Notes under the pieces: generated by a model | What the model was told of the DNA's origin: nothing | What the model saw: only the letters and a program-made list of their open reading frames with translations | Databases searched by the model: none | Translations under genes and position numbers: made by a program | From: Vibrio tapetis subsp. quintayensis | GTDB lineage: Bacteria; Pseudomonadota; Gammaproteobacteria; Enterobacterales; Vibrionaceae | DNA length: 64,000 nt | Assembly (NCBI RefSeq): GCF_030409945.1 | Contig: NZ_JAUFQV010000019.1 | Coordinates: 27,481 to 91,480 of the forward strand | Direction: 5' to 3' | In this document: positions 28,202-37,094 of the stretch, in pieces | Numbering within the stretch: the first letter of the stretch is position 1 | How the letters are laid out: each line of letters begins with the position of its first letter

Positions 28202-29440
28202 ATGATGAACTTAATTTTTGACCCAATCCCGTTCTCTGGTGGTTCTAAAGTTGCCACCAGCTGCGCTTTGTCTCATTGCGATAGCAACCAAACCCAGTTT
28301 ACTGTCGTCACCGCGAGCCCAAAATGCTGGAAAAATTCAGAGCTTAATACCACGTCACTTTCGATTGTGTTTTTGCCGTGTCCTGGTTGGTTAGCTCATG
28401 CGTCTTCAGGGCTTGGCTACTGGTTAAAACAAGGTTATTTTAGCCTATTCTTGGTGTTTACCCTACTTCGTATACCAAAAATCACCAATGCGATTGGTGC
28501 ATCTGGGCCCGGAGTAGATATGGCCTTATACCTGTGCAAATTCCTGTTTGGTTACCGCATCATTCAGCTTATTCACGGTCCAGTCGGCCTGTCACGCTCT
28601 ATCGGCTACTGCTTAACAAAAGCCCACCATCTGTTCTATCTGCCGAGCAGCCGCTCATCGATAATTGCCGCGCTTAAATTGTTTCTACGCAATAAGATCA
28701 ACATAGATCTTGATGATACATTGGCAAATGCCTACCTAAATAGACCACATTGCCAAACCTTTACCAACGGGCTGTCAAGACAACAGTGGCCAACGCAATG
28801 CCAATACGATGAGCCTCGTTTATTCTGGTCGGCATCGCTACTAAAATGGAAAGGGTTGGATCTTCTGACCGACTGCCTAACAAAATCGTCTAATAGCAGC
28901 CTAATCAGCACAAACATTTGCTATATCAAGCCAAAAAACACTGCGTTAACCGTAAGTGATGCGCCTATTGCCTTAAACGGTGTCACTTGGTTTGAACAGC
29001 CAGAAAACCTTGACGAGATCCGTGCCGAGAGCAACATTTACATTTCTACCAGCACGAACGAACCCTTCGGGCTCGCCACACTAGAAGCAATGGCCGCGGG
29101 CATGTGTATTATTATTCCGTCGGATGGTGCCTATTGGGACACTGTCCTCAGTGAGGATGTACATTGCATCAAGTACTTACCTAATGATGTAAACAGCCTT
29201 AAGGCGGCAATCAATAAAGCGTCATCCAATACATATTTGATACCGTTATTAGGCATGCAAGCCAAACGCATGGCGATGAACTACCGAGCGGAGTCCGTTT
29301 ATCAAAGCATATGCGATGCAGCTTGTACTAAATCTAATGACTTTGAAACGAGCGGCCCTTTAACGATGCAACACAATAATGCGGCACATTATACTCAGAC
29401 TCCGGAATCCGCTCGTTCTGTATCAAAGAGGGTTCGCTAA
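28202..29440 (+). CDS. sypJ: SypJ, glycosyltransferase
   Basis: A 412-residue predicted GT-B glycosyltransferase. The C-terminal donor motif STNEPFGLATLEAMAAGMCI (around residues 282-301) is conserved. The N-terminal half is more divergent and hydrophobic in places (LKQGYFSLFLVFTLLRIPK), which suggests membrane association. The order and spacing (1 base after sypI, one-base overlap with sypK at TAATG) support the assignment to the syp operon. A GTG- or second-ATG start at 28205 is possible. Confidence 0.87.
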   Translation: MMNLIFDPIPFSGGSKVATSCALSHCDSNQTQFTVVTASPKCWKNSELNTTSLSIVFLPCPGWLAHASSGLGYWLKQGYFSLFLVFTLLRIPKITNAIGASGPGVDMALYLCKFLFGYRIIQLIHGPVGLSRSIGYCLTKAHHLFYLPSSRSSIIAALKLFLRNKINIDLDDTLANAYLNRPHCQTFTNGLSRQQWPTQCQYDEPRLFWSASLLKWKGLDLLTDCLTKSSNSSLISTNICYIKPKNTALTVSDAPIALNGVTWFEQPENLDEIRAESNIYISTSTNEPFGLATLEAMAAGMCIIIPSDGAYWDTVLSEDVHCIKYLPNDVNSLKAAINKASSNTYLIPLLGMQAKRMAMNYRAESVYQSICDAACTKSNDFETSGPLTMQHNNAAHYTQTPESARSVSKRVR

Positions 29441-30873
29441 TGAAAATCCCATCAGCATTAAAGAACATGACGGGGTATGCGCTGGGGCTATTCCTTATTA
29501 AAGGGATATCACTCATCATGCTTCCGATCATGGCGAGATACTTACTTCCTGAACAACTTGGTAAACTTGAGTTGCTGGCGTCTATTGGTACATTTTTCGG
29601 CCTGTTGATGGGGTTAGCCATGCATGAGGCGCTGTACCGCTTTGCCGGAGAGCAAAACAATTCTGCGCAGCGTAAAGCGATTGCCAGCGAGTTGTTTCGA
29701 AACGGCTTATTAATTTCAGGCAGCATTTCATCGGTATTATTGTTTGCAGCCAATACTTTACCCGTCACCCAATGGATTCCGGTCAATCAAAATGAAATCA
29801 ACGTGTTACTGTTATCCCTTTCATTGGAAAGCGCAATCGGCCTAGGTTTAGCGTGGTTAAGAATGCAAGATATGGTCAAAGCCTTTCTTAAGATATGCGT
29901 TGGAACCAGTGTATTCCAAGTTACATTGGTGTTGCTTGTGCTTCAATTTATGCCGAGTGTTGCGGGGATTCTATTCGCCAGCTTTATCGCACATTTAATA
30001 CAGTTAATCGCTATTCAGATCGTTAGCCGATTGAACCTTTTGGAAAAAAACACAATACCTTTTACGACTTATTTGGCCTATTGCGTTCCTATGATGCTGT
30101 CTGGCTTGGTTGCTTTTGGGTTAAACGGCGGAGAACGCTGGATACTCGCCGCTTCAACGTCTCTTGCACAACTTGGCCAATACGCCATCGCGGCTAAATT
30201 CGCGCTCGCTATGTGTATTTTGGTCCAGCCATTTGGTATGTGGTGGATGCCTAAACGTTTTAATTACCTAAGCAACAAAGGAGCCAAGACAACCTTGCAG
30301 ATAACCCAGTATGGTTTGATTTTGATTTCATGTTTGGCGTTATTCGTCGCAGGCGTTGGGCAGGTATTCATTGTTATCGCCCTACCAGACCTATACCACG
30401 ACGCGAGTAAGTTATTGGTCGCCACGATTGCAATCGCGTGGTGCAAAGAAGTGACGGAATTAACCAACATTGGCATCCTTTTCCATAAGAAAACTCAATG
30501 GCTGCTTTATACCAATATTGCAGCAACATTATTCGGCCTTTCATTAGCCTATTTCTTGGCCGACTACGGCATTTGGGGCATTCTATTGGCACTCTTTAGC
30601 GCTCAATTGGTTCGCATGCTGGCTGTTACGTACTTAAGCCAGAAGCTTTCTACTTTGCCTTACCAAACCAACCAATTGTTATTGGTATTTATTGGTACAT
30701 TCGGGTTCCTATCTCTGTTTATTCAAGATCTGTCACTCGCTATGATTGGCATAATGGCAATAGGTGCACCTATACTCATAATACTGCTTGCGACAAAACT
30801 CGCTTTGCTGCCCATCGCGCAAAGCTCCCTTTGGCATGATGTATCCCAACGCTTTGTAAGGCGAACACAATAA
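29440..30873 (+). CDS. sypK: SypK, polysaccharide flippase (Wzx-like)
   Basis: A 477-residue integral membrane protein with about 12-14 hydrophobic helices and the N-terminal pattern LFLIKGISLIMLPIMARYLL seen in Wzx/MATE-type exporters. It should move the lipid-linked oligosaccharide from the cytoplasmic to the periplasmic leaflet. The ATG overlaps the sypJ stop (TAATG), and its own TAA overlaps the sypL ATG in the same way, so J-K-L are translationally coupled. Confidence 0.9.
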   Translation: MKIPSALKNMTGYALGLFLIKGISLIMLPIMARYLLPEQLGKLELLASIGTFFGLLMGLAMHEALYRFAGEQNNSAQRKAIASELFRNGLLISGSISSVLLFAANTLPVTQWIPVNQNEINVLLLSLSLESAIGLGLAWLRMQDMVKAFLKICVGTSVFQVTLVLLVLQFMPSVAGILFASFIAHLIQLIAIQIVSRLNLLEKNTIPFTTYLAYCVPMMLSGLVAFGLNGGERWILAASTSLAQLGQYAIAAKFALAMCILVQPFGMWWMPKRFNYLSNKGAKTTLQITQYGLILISCLALFVAGVGQVFIVIALPDLYHDASKLLVATIAIAWCKEVTELTNIGILFHKKTQWLLYTNIAATLFGLSLAYFLADYGIWGILLALFSAQLVRMLAVTYLSQKLSTLPYQTNQLLLVFIGTFGFLSLFIQDLSLAMIGIMAIGAPILIILLATKLALLPIAQSSLWHDVSQRFVRRTQ

Positions 30874-32267
30874 TGGCCCATTCTAATCGCACGCACATTC
30901 TGATAGCCATCTCGGTTTGTTTGTTAATTGCGGTGGTATGGCGGTTTATTCCCAACCCTGCTGTTGCATTGGTTATTTCAATTCTCCCGCTGGGGATCTT
31001 AGTCGTGATCAGTCAGACCTTTTGGTTTGTTACTTTGTTCGTTCTATTTTCTTTTTTCAGAATCCACGAAGTTGTTCCCGCTTTATACCCACTCAAAATA
31101 CCGTTATTGCTTTCCTTAGGCGCCTTATCTGCTTTGCTCTGGCACAGCCTAATTAGTCGCGAATTGAAGATCTATTGGCACCGCAGTCTAACGTGGTTAG
31201 CCCTATTTTGGGCGCTTGTGATCATTGGGGTCGTGTTTGCTTCTAATCGCCCTATCGCTCTTGATTACTTCAAAAACATGTACTGGAAAATCATTGTTAT
31301 GACACTGGCAATTACTTGGTTGCTAGACAGCAGTAAAAACTTGGCTCGAATGTCGGTGTTAATTACGTTGTCTGGTTTATTGGTCGGTTGCGTTGCTATG
31401 TACAACTCTATCAATGGTATCGGCTTAGTAGAGGGAAGCCGTGTCACTATCGGACGTGATTTTGGTTCTATGCTTGGTGACCCAAACGACTTAGCCCTTG
31501 TGCTCATGTTCCCGTTGGCTTTCTCTATTAGTTTAGTTACGTCTCCGCGTGTTCCCGCCTACCTACGGATCCTAAGTGCCATCACCAGCGTTATTTTGAT
31601 GATGGCCGTTATCGCGACCCAAAGTCGAGGCGGTTTAATGGGTGCGGTCGCCGTATTCGCTGTTTATGCCTACCGTCTGATAAAATCTAAGACCTTGGTG
31701 ATGTCACTTGGCGCAGTTGGCGCACTGGTGCTCTACTTCGCCGCGGGTATTGGTGAACGAGCATCAGGTGGTTCAGCAGAAGCCGGTGTTGACGCCTCTG
31801 CCATGGGCAGACTCTATGCATGGGAAGCCGCGTTCAAAATGTCTATCGATAACCCACTAACGGGCGTGGGACTGAACAATTTCTATTTTAACTACTATTA
31901 CTACAGTTCACACTGGGACGGATTAAATCACGCGGTGCACAGTACCTGGTTTGGTGTACTAGCGGAAACGGGCATATTGGGGCTCATTATTTTCATCTGT
32001 TTTATTGTTTCTCTTATCATCACTGCGCGTAAAACGTTAGCAACATTAAGTCATCAGCCGGAGCAATACAGTGCCTATTTGTCTGCTTCTGCAAATGCCG
32101 TTTACGCCGGGTTAATCGGTACAATTATTTCTGGCACTTTCCTAACTCAAGGCTTCAATTGGCCTATTTATATTCTTGCAGCACTGACCATCGCCGTTGC
32201 AAACATCACTCAAAATGCCAATCAAAATGCCAGTCAAAAAGAGAGAGCATTAACTCCCTCTATCTAA
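30873..32267 (+). CDS. sypL: SypL, Wzy/O-antigen-ligase-like polymerase
   Basis: A 464-residue membrane protein with about 11-12 helices. The large periplasmic loop carries the O-antigen ligase/Wzy_C signature (NPLTGVGLNNFYFNYYYYSS, then HAVHSTWFGVLAETGILGL). In the syp system it would polymerise or ligate repeat units in the periplasm. The C-terminal tail is Asn/Gln-rich (NITQNANQNASQKE). The coding sequence for this tail contains CTCAAAATGC (32209-32218), which resembles the core of the SypG site and lies about 90 bases upstream of the sypM promoter. Confidence 0.9.
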   Translation: MAHSNRTHILIAISVCLLIAVVWRFIPNPAVALVISILPLGILVVISQTFWFVTLFVLFSFFRIHEVVPALYPLKIPLLLSLGALSALLWHSLISRELKIYWHRSLTWLALFWALVIIGVVFASNRPIALDYFKNMYWKIIVMTLAITWLLDSSKNLARMSVLITLSGLLVGCVAMYNSINGIGLVEGSRVTIGRDFGSMLGDPNDLALVLMFPLAFSISLVTSPRVPAYLRILSAITSVILMMAVIATQSRGGLMGAVAVFAVYAYRLIKSKTLVMSLGAVGALVLYFAAGIGERASGGSAEAGVDASAMGRLYAWEAAFKMSIDNPLTGVGLNNFYFNYYYYSSHWDGLNHAVHSTWFGVLAETGILGLIIFICFIVSLIITARKTLATLSHQPEQYSAYLSASANAVYAGLIGTIISGTFLTQGFNWPIYILAALTIAVANITQNANQNASQKERALTPSI

Positions 32268-32304
32268 AAACTCATAATTAGCTGATATATAAGACTTTAT
32301 ATTT

Positions 32305-32320
32305 TGGCACGATATGTGAA
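32305..32320 (+). promoter_or_regulatory. Weak sigma-54-like promoter of sypM
   Basis: TGGCACGATATGTGAA has a perfect -24 half. The -12 half is GTGA instead of TTGC, so the key C is lost. The position (40 bases before the sypM start) fits the known fourth promoter of the V. fischeri locus. Confidence 0.5.
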
Positions 32321-32359
32321 ATAGCATAACTATAGAATCGCATTTTAAGGATGAATAGT

Positions 32360-33100
32360 ATGCTAACGCTCAAGATGAATCAGTTTAAACATTGGTTACA
32401 AAATCACCCGAACCCTAACTATCGCCGTTTGTTTATTCACCTTAAAGCGGTTCGTAGCTTTGAATTGCCGACGCCTAAAGCCTTCAACAAAACCATGTAT
32501 TACTGCCACCAGTTAGTGACGTCGTTATGGAATAGCACCACACGCTTGTTGGTTCATACCCCTGCTTTCAAAGGCCGCCTTAATCAGTATGGTAAGAACG
32601 TGTACATCTATGGTGGCGTGCCTTTGGTCACTGGCCCCTTGACGATTAACTTAGGAAGTGACTGCCGAATTAGTGGCCAAACAACGTTTAGCGGCCGAAG
32701 TGCAAGCCTTAGCCCAATACTTGAAATCGGAAACAACGTCGGTATTGGCTGGCAAACAACCATCGCGGTCGGTCGAAAAGTCATCATTGAAGACAACGTT
32801 CGCATCGCGGGGAAAGCATTTTTATTTGGCTATTCAGGTCATCCACTAGACGCAAAAAAACGCGCTTTAGGCTTGCCTGATGAAGAAAGCCAAGTTGGAG
32901 ATATTATTCTAAGAAAAGATGTGTGGCTTGGCTCGAACGTGACCGTAAAAGGTGGAGTAACCATTGGAGAGGGCACCATTATTGCCGCTGGCAGCGTCGT
33001 AACTCGCAGCCTACCTTCTTTTGTGATCGCAGCTGGAAATCCAGCAAAAGTCGTTCGCAGCCTTGAATCAACAACTACACTTTTAAAAGCGCAAGCTTAA
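32360..33100 (+). CDS. sypM: SypM, hexapeptide-repeat acyltransferase
   Basis: A 246-residue left-handed beta-helix acyltransferase of the LbH/WbbJ group, which typically moves acetyl from acetyl-CoA to a sugar hydroxyl. The C-terminal half shows the hexapeptide pattern (GNNVGIGWQTTIAVG, DVWLGSNVTVKGGVTIGEG) and the usual ending AAGNPAKVVRSLE. The ATG at 32360 was chosen because TAAGGA (32346-32351) is eight bases upstream; the ATG at 32351 overlaps that site. It is the first gene of the M-N-O unit and would acetylate the syp polysaccharide or its precursor. Confidence 0.88.
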   Translation: MLTLKMNQFKHWLQNHPNPNYRRLFIHLKAVRSFELPTPKAFNKTMYYCHQLVTSLWNSTTRLLVHTPAFKGRLNQYGKNVYIYGGVPLVTGPLTINLGSDCRISGQTTFSGRSASLSPILEIGNNVGIGWQTTIAVGRKVIIEDNVRIAGKAFLFGYSGHPLDAKKRALGLPDEESQVGDIILRKDVWLGSNVTVKGGVTIGEGTIIAAGSVVTRSLPSFVIAAGNPAKVVRSLESTTTLLKAQA

Positions 33101-33109
33101 GGAGCTACC

Positions 33110-34228
33110 ATGCACGATCTTATTGTATTCGGTGAAGATTTTGGTGGTCTTCCGTCAAGCACGCAGCATTTGGTTTCTCGTTTGGCCGACTCTCGTAAAG
33201 TAGTGTGGGTTAACTCAATTGGTTTACGCCAACCAAAACTGACGATGAGCGATGTGAAGCGAGCGGCTTACAAATTAATGGGTAAAAGTAAGGCGCATTA
33301 TCAACCTATGGCCGACGAAAATAACAACCCGAACATCACCATCGTCAACCTGAAAACCATCCCTGCGCCTCAGTCAAACTTGGCCTGCAATGTGGCAAAG
33401 AAATGGATGCTAAGCCAATTACTGCCCATTATTGAGCAACAACAGCTACAGTCTCCTATTTTATGGTCATCTTTACCCACTGCGGCTGACTTATGCGGCG
33501 AATTAAATGAATCTGCCGTTGTGTATTATTGTGGCGATGACTTTGAGTCTTTAGCGGGTGTGGATCATGAAACCGTTCGCTGTCACGAGAAAAAACTGGT
33601 CAACAAAGCTGATCTTATTTTCGCAGCAAGCAACAACATCATGACCAAGTTTCCCGCCAGTAAAACCCAGTTCCTGCCTCATGGCGTTGATGTCGACTTG
33701 TTTGCTAAGCCAGCACCAAGAGCCCATGATTTACCAACAGGCGACCGCCCAATCGTGGGTTTTTACGGCAGCTTATCAGATTGGATGGACTACGATCTCG
33801 TCCAAGAGCTAACCAAACGAATGACCGATTGGGACTTCGTGTTCATCGGCCCCAACGAAAAAAACAAACTTCAATTGCCACAAACCGACAACCTGTACTA
33901 TTTGGGTTCCAAACCACACCACCTGTTGCCTCAGTATTCTCAGCACTGGAATGTCAGTCTATTACCGTTCAAACATAATTCACAAATTGAAGCGTGTAGC
34001 CCATTAAAATTAATGGAGTATTTGGCCGCTAATCGCCCAATCGTTACCACTGACTTTCCTGCATTAACTCCTTATAAAAGCCACGTTCGAGTTGCAAACA
34101 ACGCAATTCAAATGGAACAAGCCATTCGCAAAGCGCAGAACGAAAAGCCCAACACTCGCCCTCTGGTGAGCCAAGAAAGCTGGGACAAGCGAAGTGAGTT
34201 CGTTGACAAAATGTTGGAATCGCTATGA
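33110..34228 (+). CDS. sypN: SypN, glycosyltransferase
   Basis: A 372-residue GT-B-like glycosyltransferase. The N-terminus (IVFGEDFGGLPSSTQHLVSR) and the later VGFYGSLSDWMDYDLVQEL block, with CSPLKLMEYLAANRPIVTTD as the donor-site region, resemble the TagF/GT4-like transferases of capsule loci. AAGGAGCTACC precedes the ATG. The last four bases overlap sypO (ATGA), which indicates coupling. The sugar is not known. Confidence 0.87.
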   Translation: MHDLIVFGEDFGGLPSSTQHLVSRLADSRKVVWVNSIGLRQPKLTMSDVKRAAYKLMGKSKAHYQPMADENNNPNITIVNLKTIPAPQSNLACNVAKKWMLSQLLPIIEQQQLQSPILWSSLPTAADLCGELNESAVVYYCGDDFESLAGVDHETVRCHEKKLVNKADLIFAASNNIMTKFPASKTQFLPHGVDVDLFAKPAPRAHDLPTGDRPIVGFYGSLSDWMDYDLVQELTKRMTDWDFVFIGPNEKNKLQLPQTDNLYYLGSKPHHLLPQYSQHWNVSLLPFKHNSQIEACSPLKLMEYLAANRPIVTTDFPALTPYKSHVRVANNAIQMEQAIRKAQNEKPNTRPLVSQESWDKRSEFVDKMLESL

Positions 34229-35649
34229 TTAAACTAAAACTTCGATTACTGGTTTTATTGAGTTCTGCGTGGAGACGTCGATACGTAATTTTGGTACCCA
34301 TTTTGATCATGCCGTTTGTCGGTTTTGGCGTGAGTAAAATGGCACCAACCCAATACCGTTCTCATACCAGCATGCTGCTACAAGAAACTGCAAAGATGAA
34401 CCCGTTTCTTGAAGATATCGCCGTATCGACCATGCTCAATGAAAGGCTCAGTGCAGTAAAAACCTTGTTAAAGAGCCGCCACGTTTTGCATTCCGTTGCC
34501 GCTGAACTCAATTTAATTAACGACGATATGCCTCCAGCCGACGTGGAACGTGTCATTCAAAAGATTTCGAGCAGCTTGAGTGTCTCTCAGTTGGGTAAGG
34601 ATTTTCTGAAGATCAACCACACGTCGAACTCCCCAGATGGCATGAAAGCCATGCTTGAGTCCGTTAGTCGTCATTTCATTGAACAGTTACTCGCACCCGA
34701 GCGCTCTTCTATTACTGATTCCAGTGAATTCTTAGGTATCCATATTGATAAACGAGCCGCAGAGCTTGATCTTGCCGAGCAGGCATTGGCGGAATACACC
34801 AATTTAAATTCAGAACTAACACCTGATATGCAAAATCAGAGCTTGAATCGCTTAGCGACTCTGAAGCAAAGCCTGGCAGAAAAACAGGCTGAGCTAGCGG
34901 GCGTTGAAAAAAGCATGGGTTCGCTGGATGAGCAACTTTCCAAAACAAACCCAGTCGTTGGCCGAATTGAAGAACAAATCATCGATATTCGTAGCGAACT
35001 AACCCTATTGAGAGCCAAATACACCGACAACCACAGTGCGGTACAAGCAAAAAAACGAGAACTGAGCCGACTTGAGCAAGAAAGATCCCTGATGCTCCAA
35101 CAAAAACAACCGGGCCTAAACAGTGATCAATTATGGGACATCGCAAGTTCAACCAACACTGATGAGCTGAGAAGCGTTCAACCCCTGCTGGTTTCTCAAC
35201 TGCATAACCTGCAAGTCGCGAGAGGAAACTACGAATCGCTGAAAGAAGAAACCAAAAGCTTAAAGCAGATGATCGACGAGCTAGAACTCAAAGCCACCAG
35301 TTTCGGCGACAATACTAAACAGCTTTACCGACTAACACGAGACGTAGAGATCAAACGCACGCTATACGAAGAGTTAATGGCTCGATACGAAATGGCACAG
35401 CTCACAGGATCACTGGGGATCTTTGAACAAAATGACCGCGTAAAAATCATTGATCTGCCTTACACACCCAGCACCCCGACTAACTTCCCAAGTATCGTCT
35501 TTGTTATCGCCGGGCTGTTTGCTGGTTTATTTCTCGGCATTGGCATGGCTGTCGTCATGGAAGTATTTGATACATCTGTCCGACTTCGCCAGCAACTGGA
35601 GGAATTAACAGGCGTACCTGTATTAACCGTTCTCCCGCGTATCCGTTAA
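34225..35649 (+). CDS. sypO: SypO, Wzz/GNVR-type chain-length and export protein
   Basis: A 474-residue polysaccharide co-polymerase. One membrane helix near residues 18-37 and a second near 420-447 enclose a long periplasmic coiled-coil (about 160-350) with the GNVR-like region (NTKQLYRLTRDVEIKRTLYE). It ends shortly after the second helix and carries no cytoplasmic kinase domain, so it needs a separate ATPase partner; SypD is the candidate. In V. fischeri the gene lies at the end of the M-N-O unit, as here. A 10-base inverted repeat follows about 30 bases downstream. Confidence 0.9.
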   Translation: MIKLKLRLLVLLSSAWRRRYVILVPILIMPFVGFGVSKMAPTQYRSHTSMLLQETAKMNPFLEDIAVSTMLNERLSAVKTLLKSRHVLHSVAAELNLINDDMPPADVERVIQKISSSLSVSQLGKDFLKINHTSNSPDGMKAMLESVSRHFIEQLLAPERSSITDSSEFLGIHIDKRAAELDLAEQALAEYTNLNSELTPDMQNQSLNRLATLKQSLAEKQAELAGVEKSMGSLDEQLSKTNPVVGRIEEQIIDIRSELTLLRAKYTDNHSAVQAKKRELSRLEQERSLMLQQKQPGLNSDQLWDIASSTNTDELRSVQPLLVSQLHNLQVARGNYESLKEETKSLKQMIDELELKATSFGDNTKQLYRLTRDVEIKRTLYEELMARYEMAQLTGSLGIFEQNDRVKIIDLPYTPSTPTNFPSIVFVIAGLFAGLFLGIGMAVVMEVFDTSVRLRQQLEELTGVPVLTVLPRIR

Positions 35650-35680
35650 CTCAATTTGTAAAAGTATCATCAAATTTTTC

Positions 35681-35711
35681 GACACATCTCTGTTAACCCA
35701 CGAGATGTGTC
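35681..35711 (+). terminator. Hairpin between sypO and sypP
   Basis: Perfect 10-base arms GACACATCTC / GAGATGTGTC with an 11-base loop. It lacks an adjacent T tract, although a T-rich stretch follows later. It could end the M-N-O transcript or act as a regulatory dyad. Confidence 0.45.
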
Positions 35712-35860
35712 CGGCCTTATCGCCTCCTTTCGCTTTTCTTCTTTTATCTTCGGCCTTCCGCCACGATTTTTCCATTTCAAAATGACTGTCAAAACAAGAA
35801 TTCAAAACAGGAAAAAGCCAAATAAACCCTAACTCATTGAATTTAAAGTCTATCGTTTTA

Positions 35861-35876
35861 TGGCACGCCTTGTGCA
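35861..35876 (+). promoter_or_regulatory. Sigma-54 promoter of sypP
   Basis: TGGCACGCCTTGTGCA has the -24 GG and -12 GC at the right spacing. The transcript would start near 35887, which is downstream of the ATG at 35883 and therefore supports the later sypP start. Confidence 0.82.
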
Positions 35877-35939
35877 ATATCTATGGCATACGGCGAGAAA
35901 GTTAAACAGCTTAACTATCTCCACACTGACAACCCAGTT

Positions 35940-35944
35940 AAGGA
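35940..35944 (+). promoter_or_regulatory. Ribosome binding site deciding the sypP start
   Basis: AAGGA seven bases before ATG 35952. The upstream in-frame ATG at 35883 has no such site and lies before the predicted transcript start. Confidence 0.7.
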
Positions 35945-35951
35945 AAATGTT

Positions 35952-37094
35952 ATGACCACATTCTTAGATGTTAAAAACACAGAAGTTGCTCTGACATTAA
36001 GCAGCGATTCAGCAACAAGAACCGTTATTCATGTTGTTCAAAGATTGGCCCCAGGCGGTTTAGAAACCCTAACGTTAGACCTTGCTAATCATGCTCAACC
36101 CCAAGACCGTGTCATTATTGTTAGCCTTGAGGGTAACAAGGAACAAGCTCTGCAAGATTGGCCTAGGCTTGAACCCCATGCCCATCAGCTTATCTTTCTT
36201 AATAAAGCGGCCGGTGTTCAAATTAACCTTCTTAAAGAACTGATCAAACTGTTTAACCTTATCAAGCCTGACGTTGTACATACGCACCATATCGGCCCTT
36301 TAGTTTATGCATCCATCGCGGCGAAAATCGCTGGCGTTCCTCATCGAATTCATACAGAACATGACGCATGGCACCTAACCAATGCGAAAGCAGTTCGTTT
36401 AGAAAAATGGGCATTAAAAATAGCGACCCCCACTTTGGTTGCCGACGCGGCTCGTGTAAAAGCACACTTGGACAGTTGTTTTAGTTATGCCAACACCGTG
36501 ACAATTAAAAATGGCATTGATTGCGAAAAATTCTTACCAAAAAGCTTGCCTCTCGCCCGTATGCATTACCAATTACCAATGGACAAAACCATCATCGGGA
36601 GTGCAGGCCGCCTTGAGCTGGTAAAAGGCCACGACGTACTGATCAGCGCCATGCGATTCCTGCCAAGTCATGTCATGTTGGTTATTGCGGGTGACGGTTC
36701 ACAAAAAGAAGCGCTGCAGCAATTGGTTAAGAAATTAGACTTGGAATCGCGTGTTCAGTTTGTTGGTTTGGTTGACGACATGCCTCGCTTCTATCAAGCC
36801 TTAGATATTTTCTGCTTACCCTCTCGCTACGAAGGCTTTCCGTTATCGCCGCTTGAGGCTCAATCGTGCGGAGTTCCAACCGCAGTCACGCAAGTGGGCG
36901 CCGCAGAGGAAACCTTATGTCCTTATTCTGGTCGCCTGATGAGTGCGAACAATCCAATCAATATGGCCAGCGTGATATTAGGGATGCTCGAAAGCCCTAG
37001 CCAAGTAACCCCAAGGGATTTTGTTCTCGAAAACAATGATGTCAACAAAATGGCTCAAGCTTACATGGACTTAACCACAGGAGCAGTAGCATGA
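35952..37094 (+). CDS. sypP: SypP, family 4 glycosyltransferase
   Basis: A 380-residue GT-B glycosyltransferase. The N-terminal loop RLAPGGLETLTLDLA, the acceptor region THHIGPLVYASIAAKIAGVPH, given here in part, the strand IGSAGRLELVKGHDVLI and the donor site SRYEGFPLSPLEAQSCGVPT are typical of GT4. The longer frame from 35883 is rejected because of the promoter and ribosome site described nearby. It starts the P-Q-R unit, and its stop overlaps sypQ (ATGA). It would add a sugar to the syp repeat in the cytoplasm. Confidence 0.9.
   Translation: MTTFLDVKNTEVALTLSSDSATRTVIHVVQRLAPGGLETLTLDLANHAQPQDRVIIVSLEGNKEQALQDWPRLEPHAHQLIFLNKAAGVQINLLKELIKLFNLIKPDVVHTHHIGPLVYASIAAKIAGVPHRIHTEHDAWHLTNAKAVRLEKWALKIATPTLVADAARVKAHLDSCFSYANTVTIKNGIDCEKFLPKSLPLARMHYQLPMDKTIIGSAGRLELVKGHDVLISAMRFLPSHVMLVIAGDGSQKEALQQLVKKLDLESRVQFVGLVDDMPRFYQALDIFCLPSRYEGFPLSPLEAQSCGVPTAVTQVGAAEETLCPYSGRLMSANNPINMASVILGMLESPSQVTPRDFVLENNDVNKMAQAYMDLTTGAVA

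Larger units (their letters stand above)
35650..35951. promoter_or_regulatory. sypO-sypP spacer (302 bases)
   Basis: Contains a hairpin (35681-35711), a weak SypG-type match (ATTTCAAAATGACTG, 35774-35788), a sigma-54 promoter (35861-35876), and the ribosome binding site of sypP. The reading frame extends upstream to 35883, but that part would precede or overlap the transcription start. Confidence 0.65.

Noticed and set aside
29334..29786. 150-codon minus-strand frame
   Set aside because: Lies wholly within sypJ and sypK, which are strongly supported.
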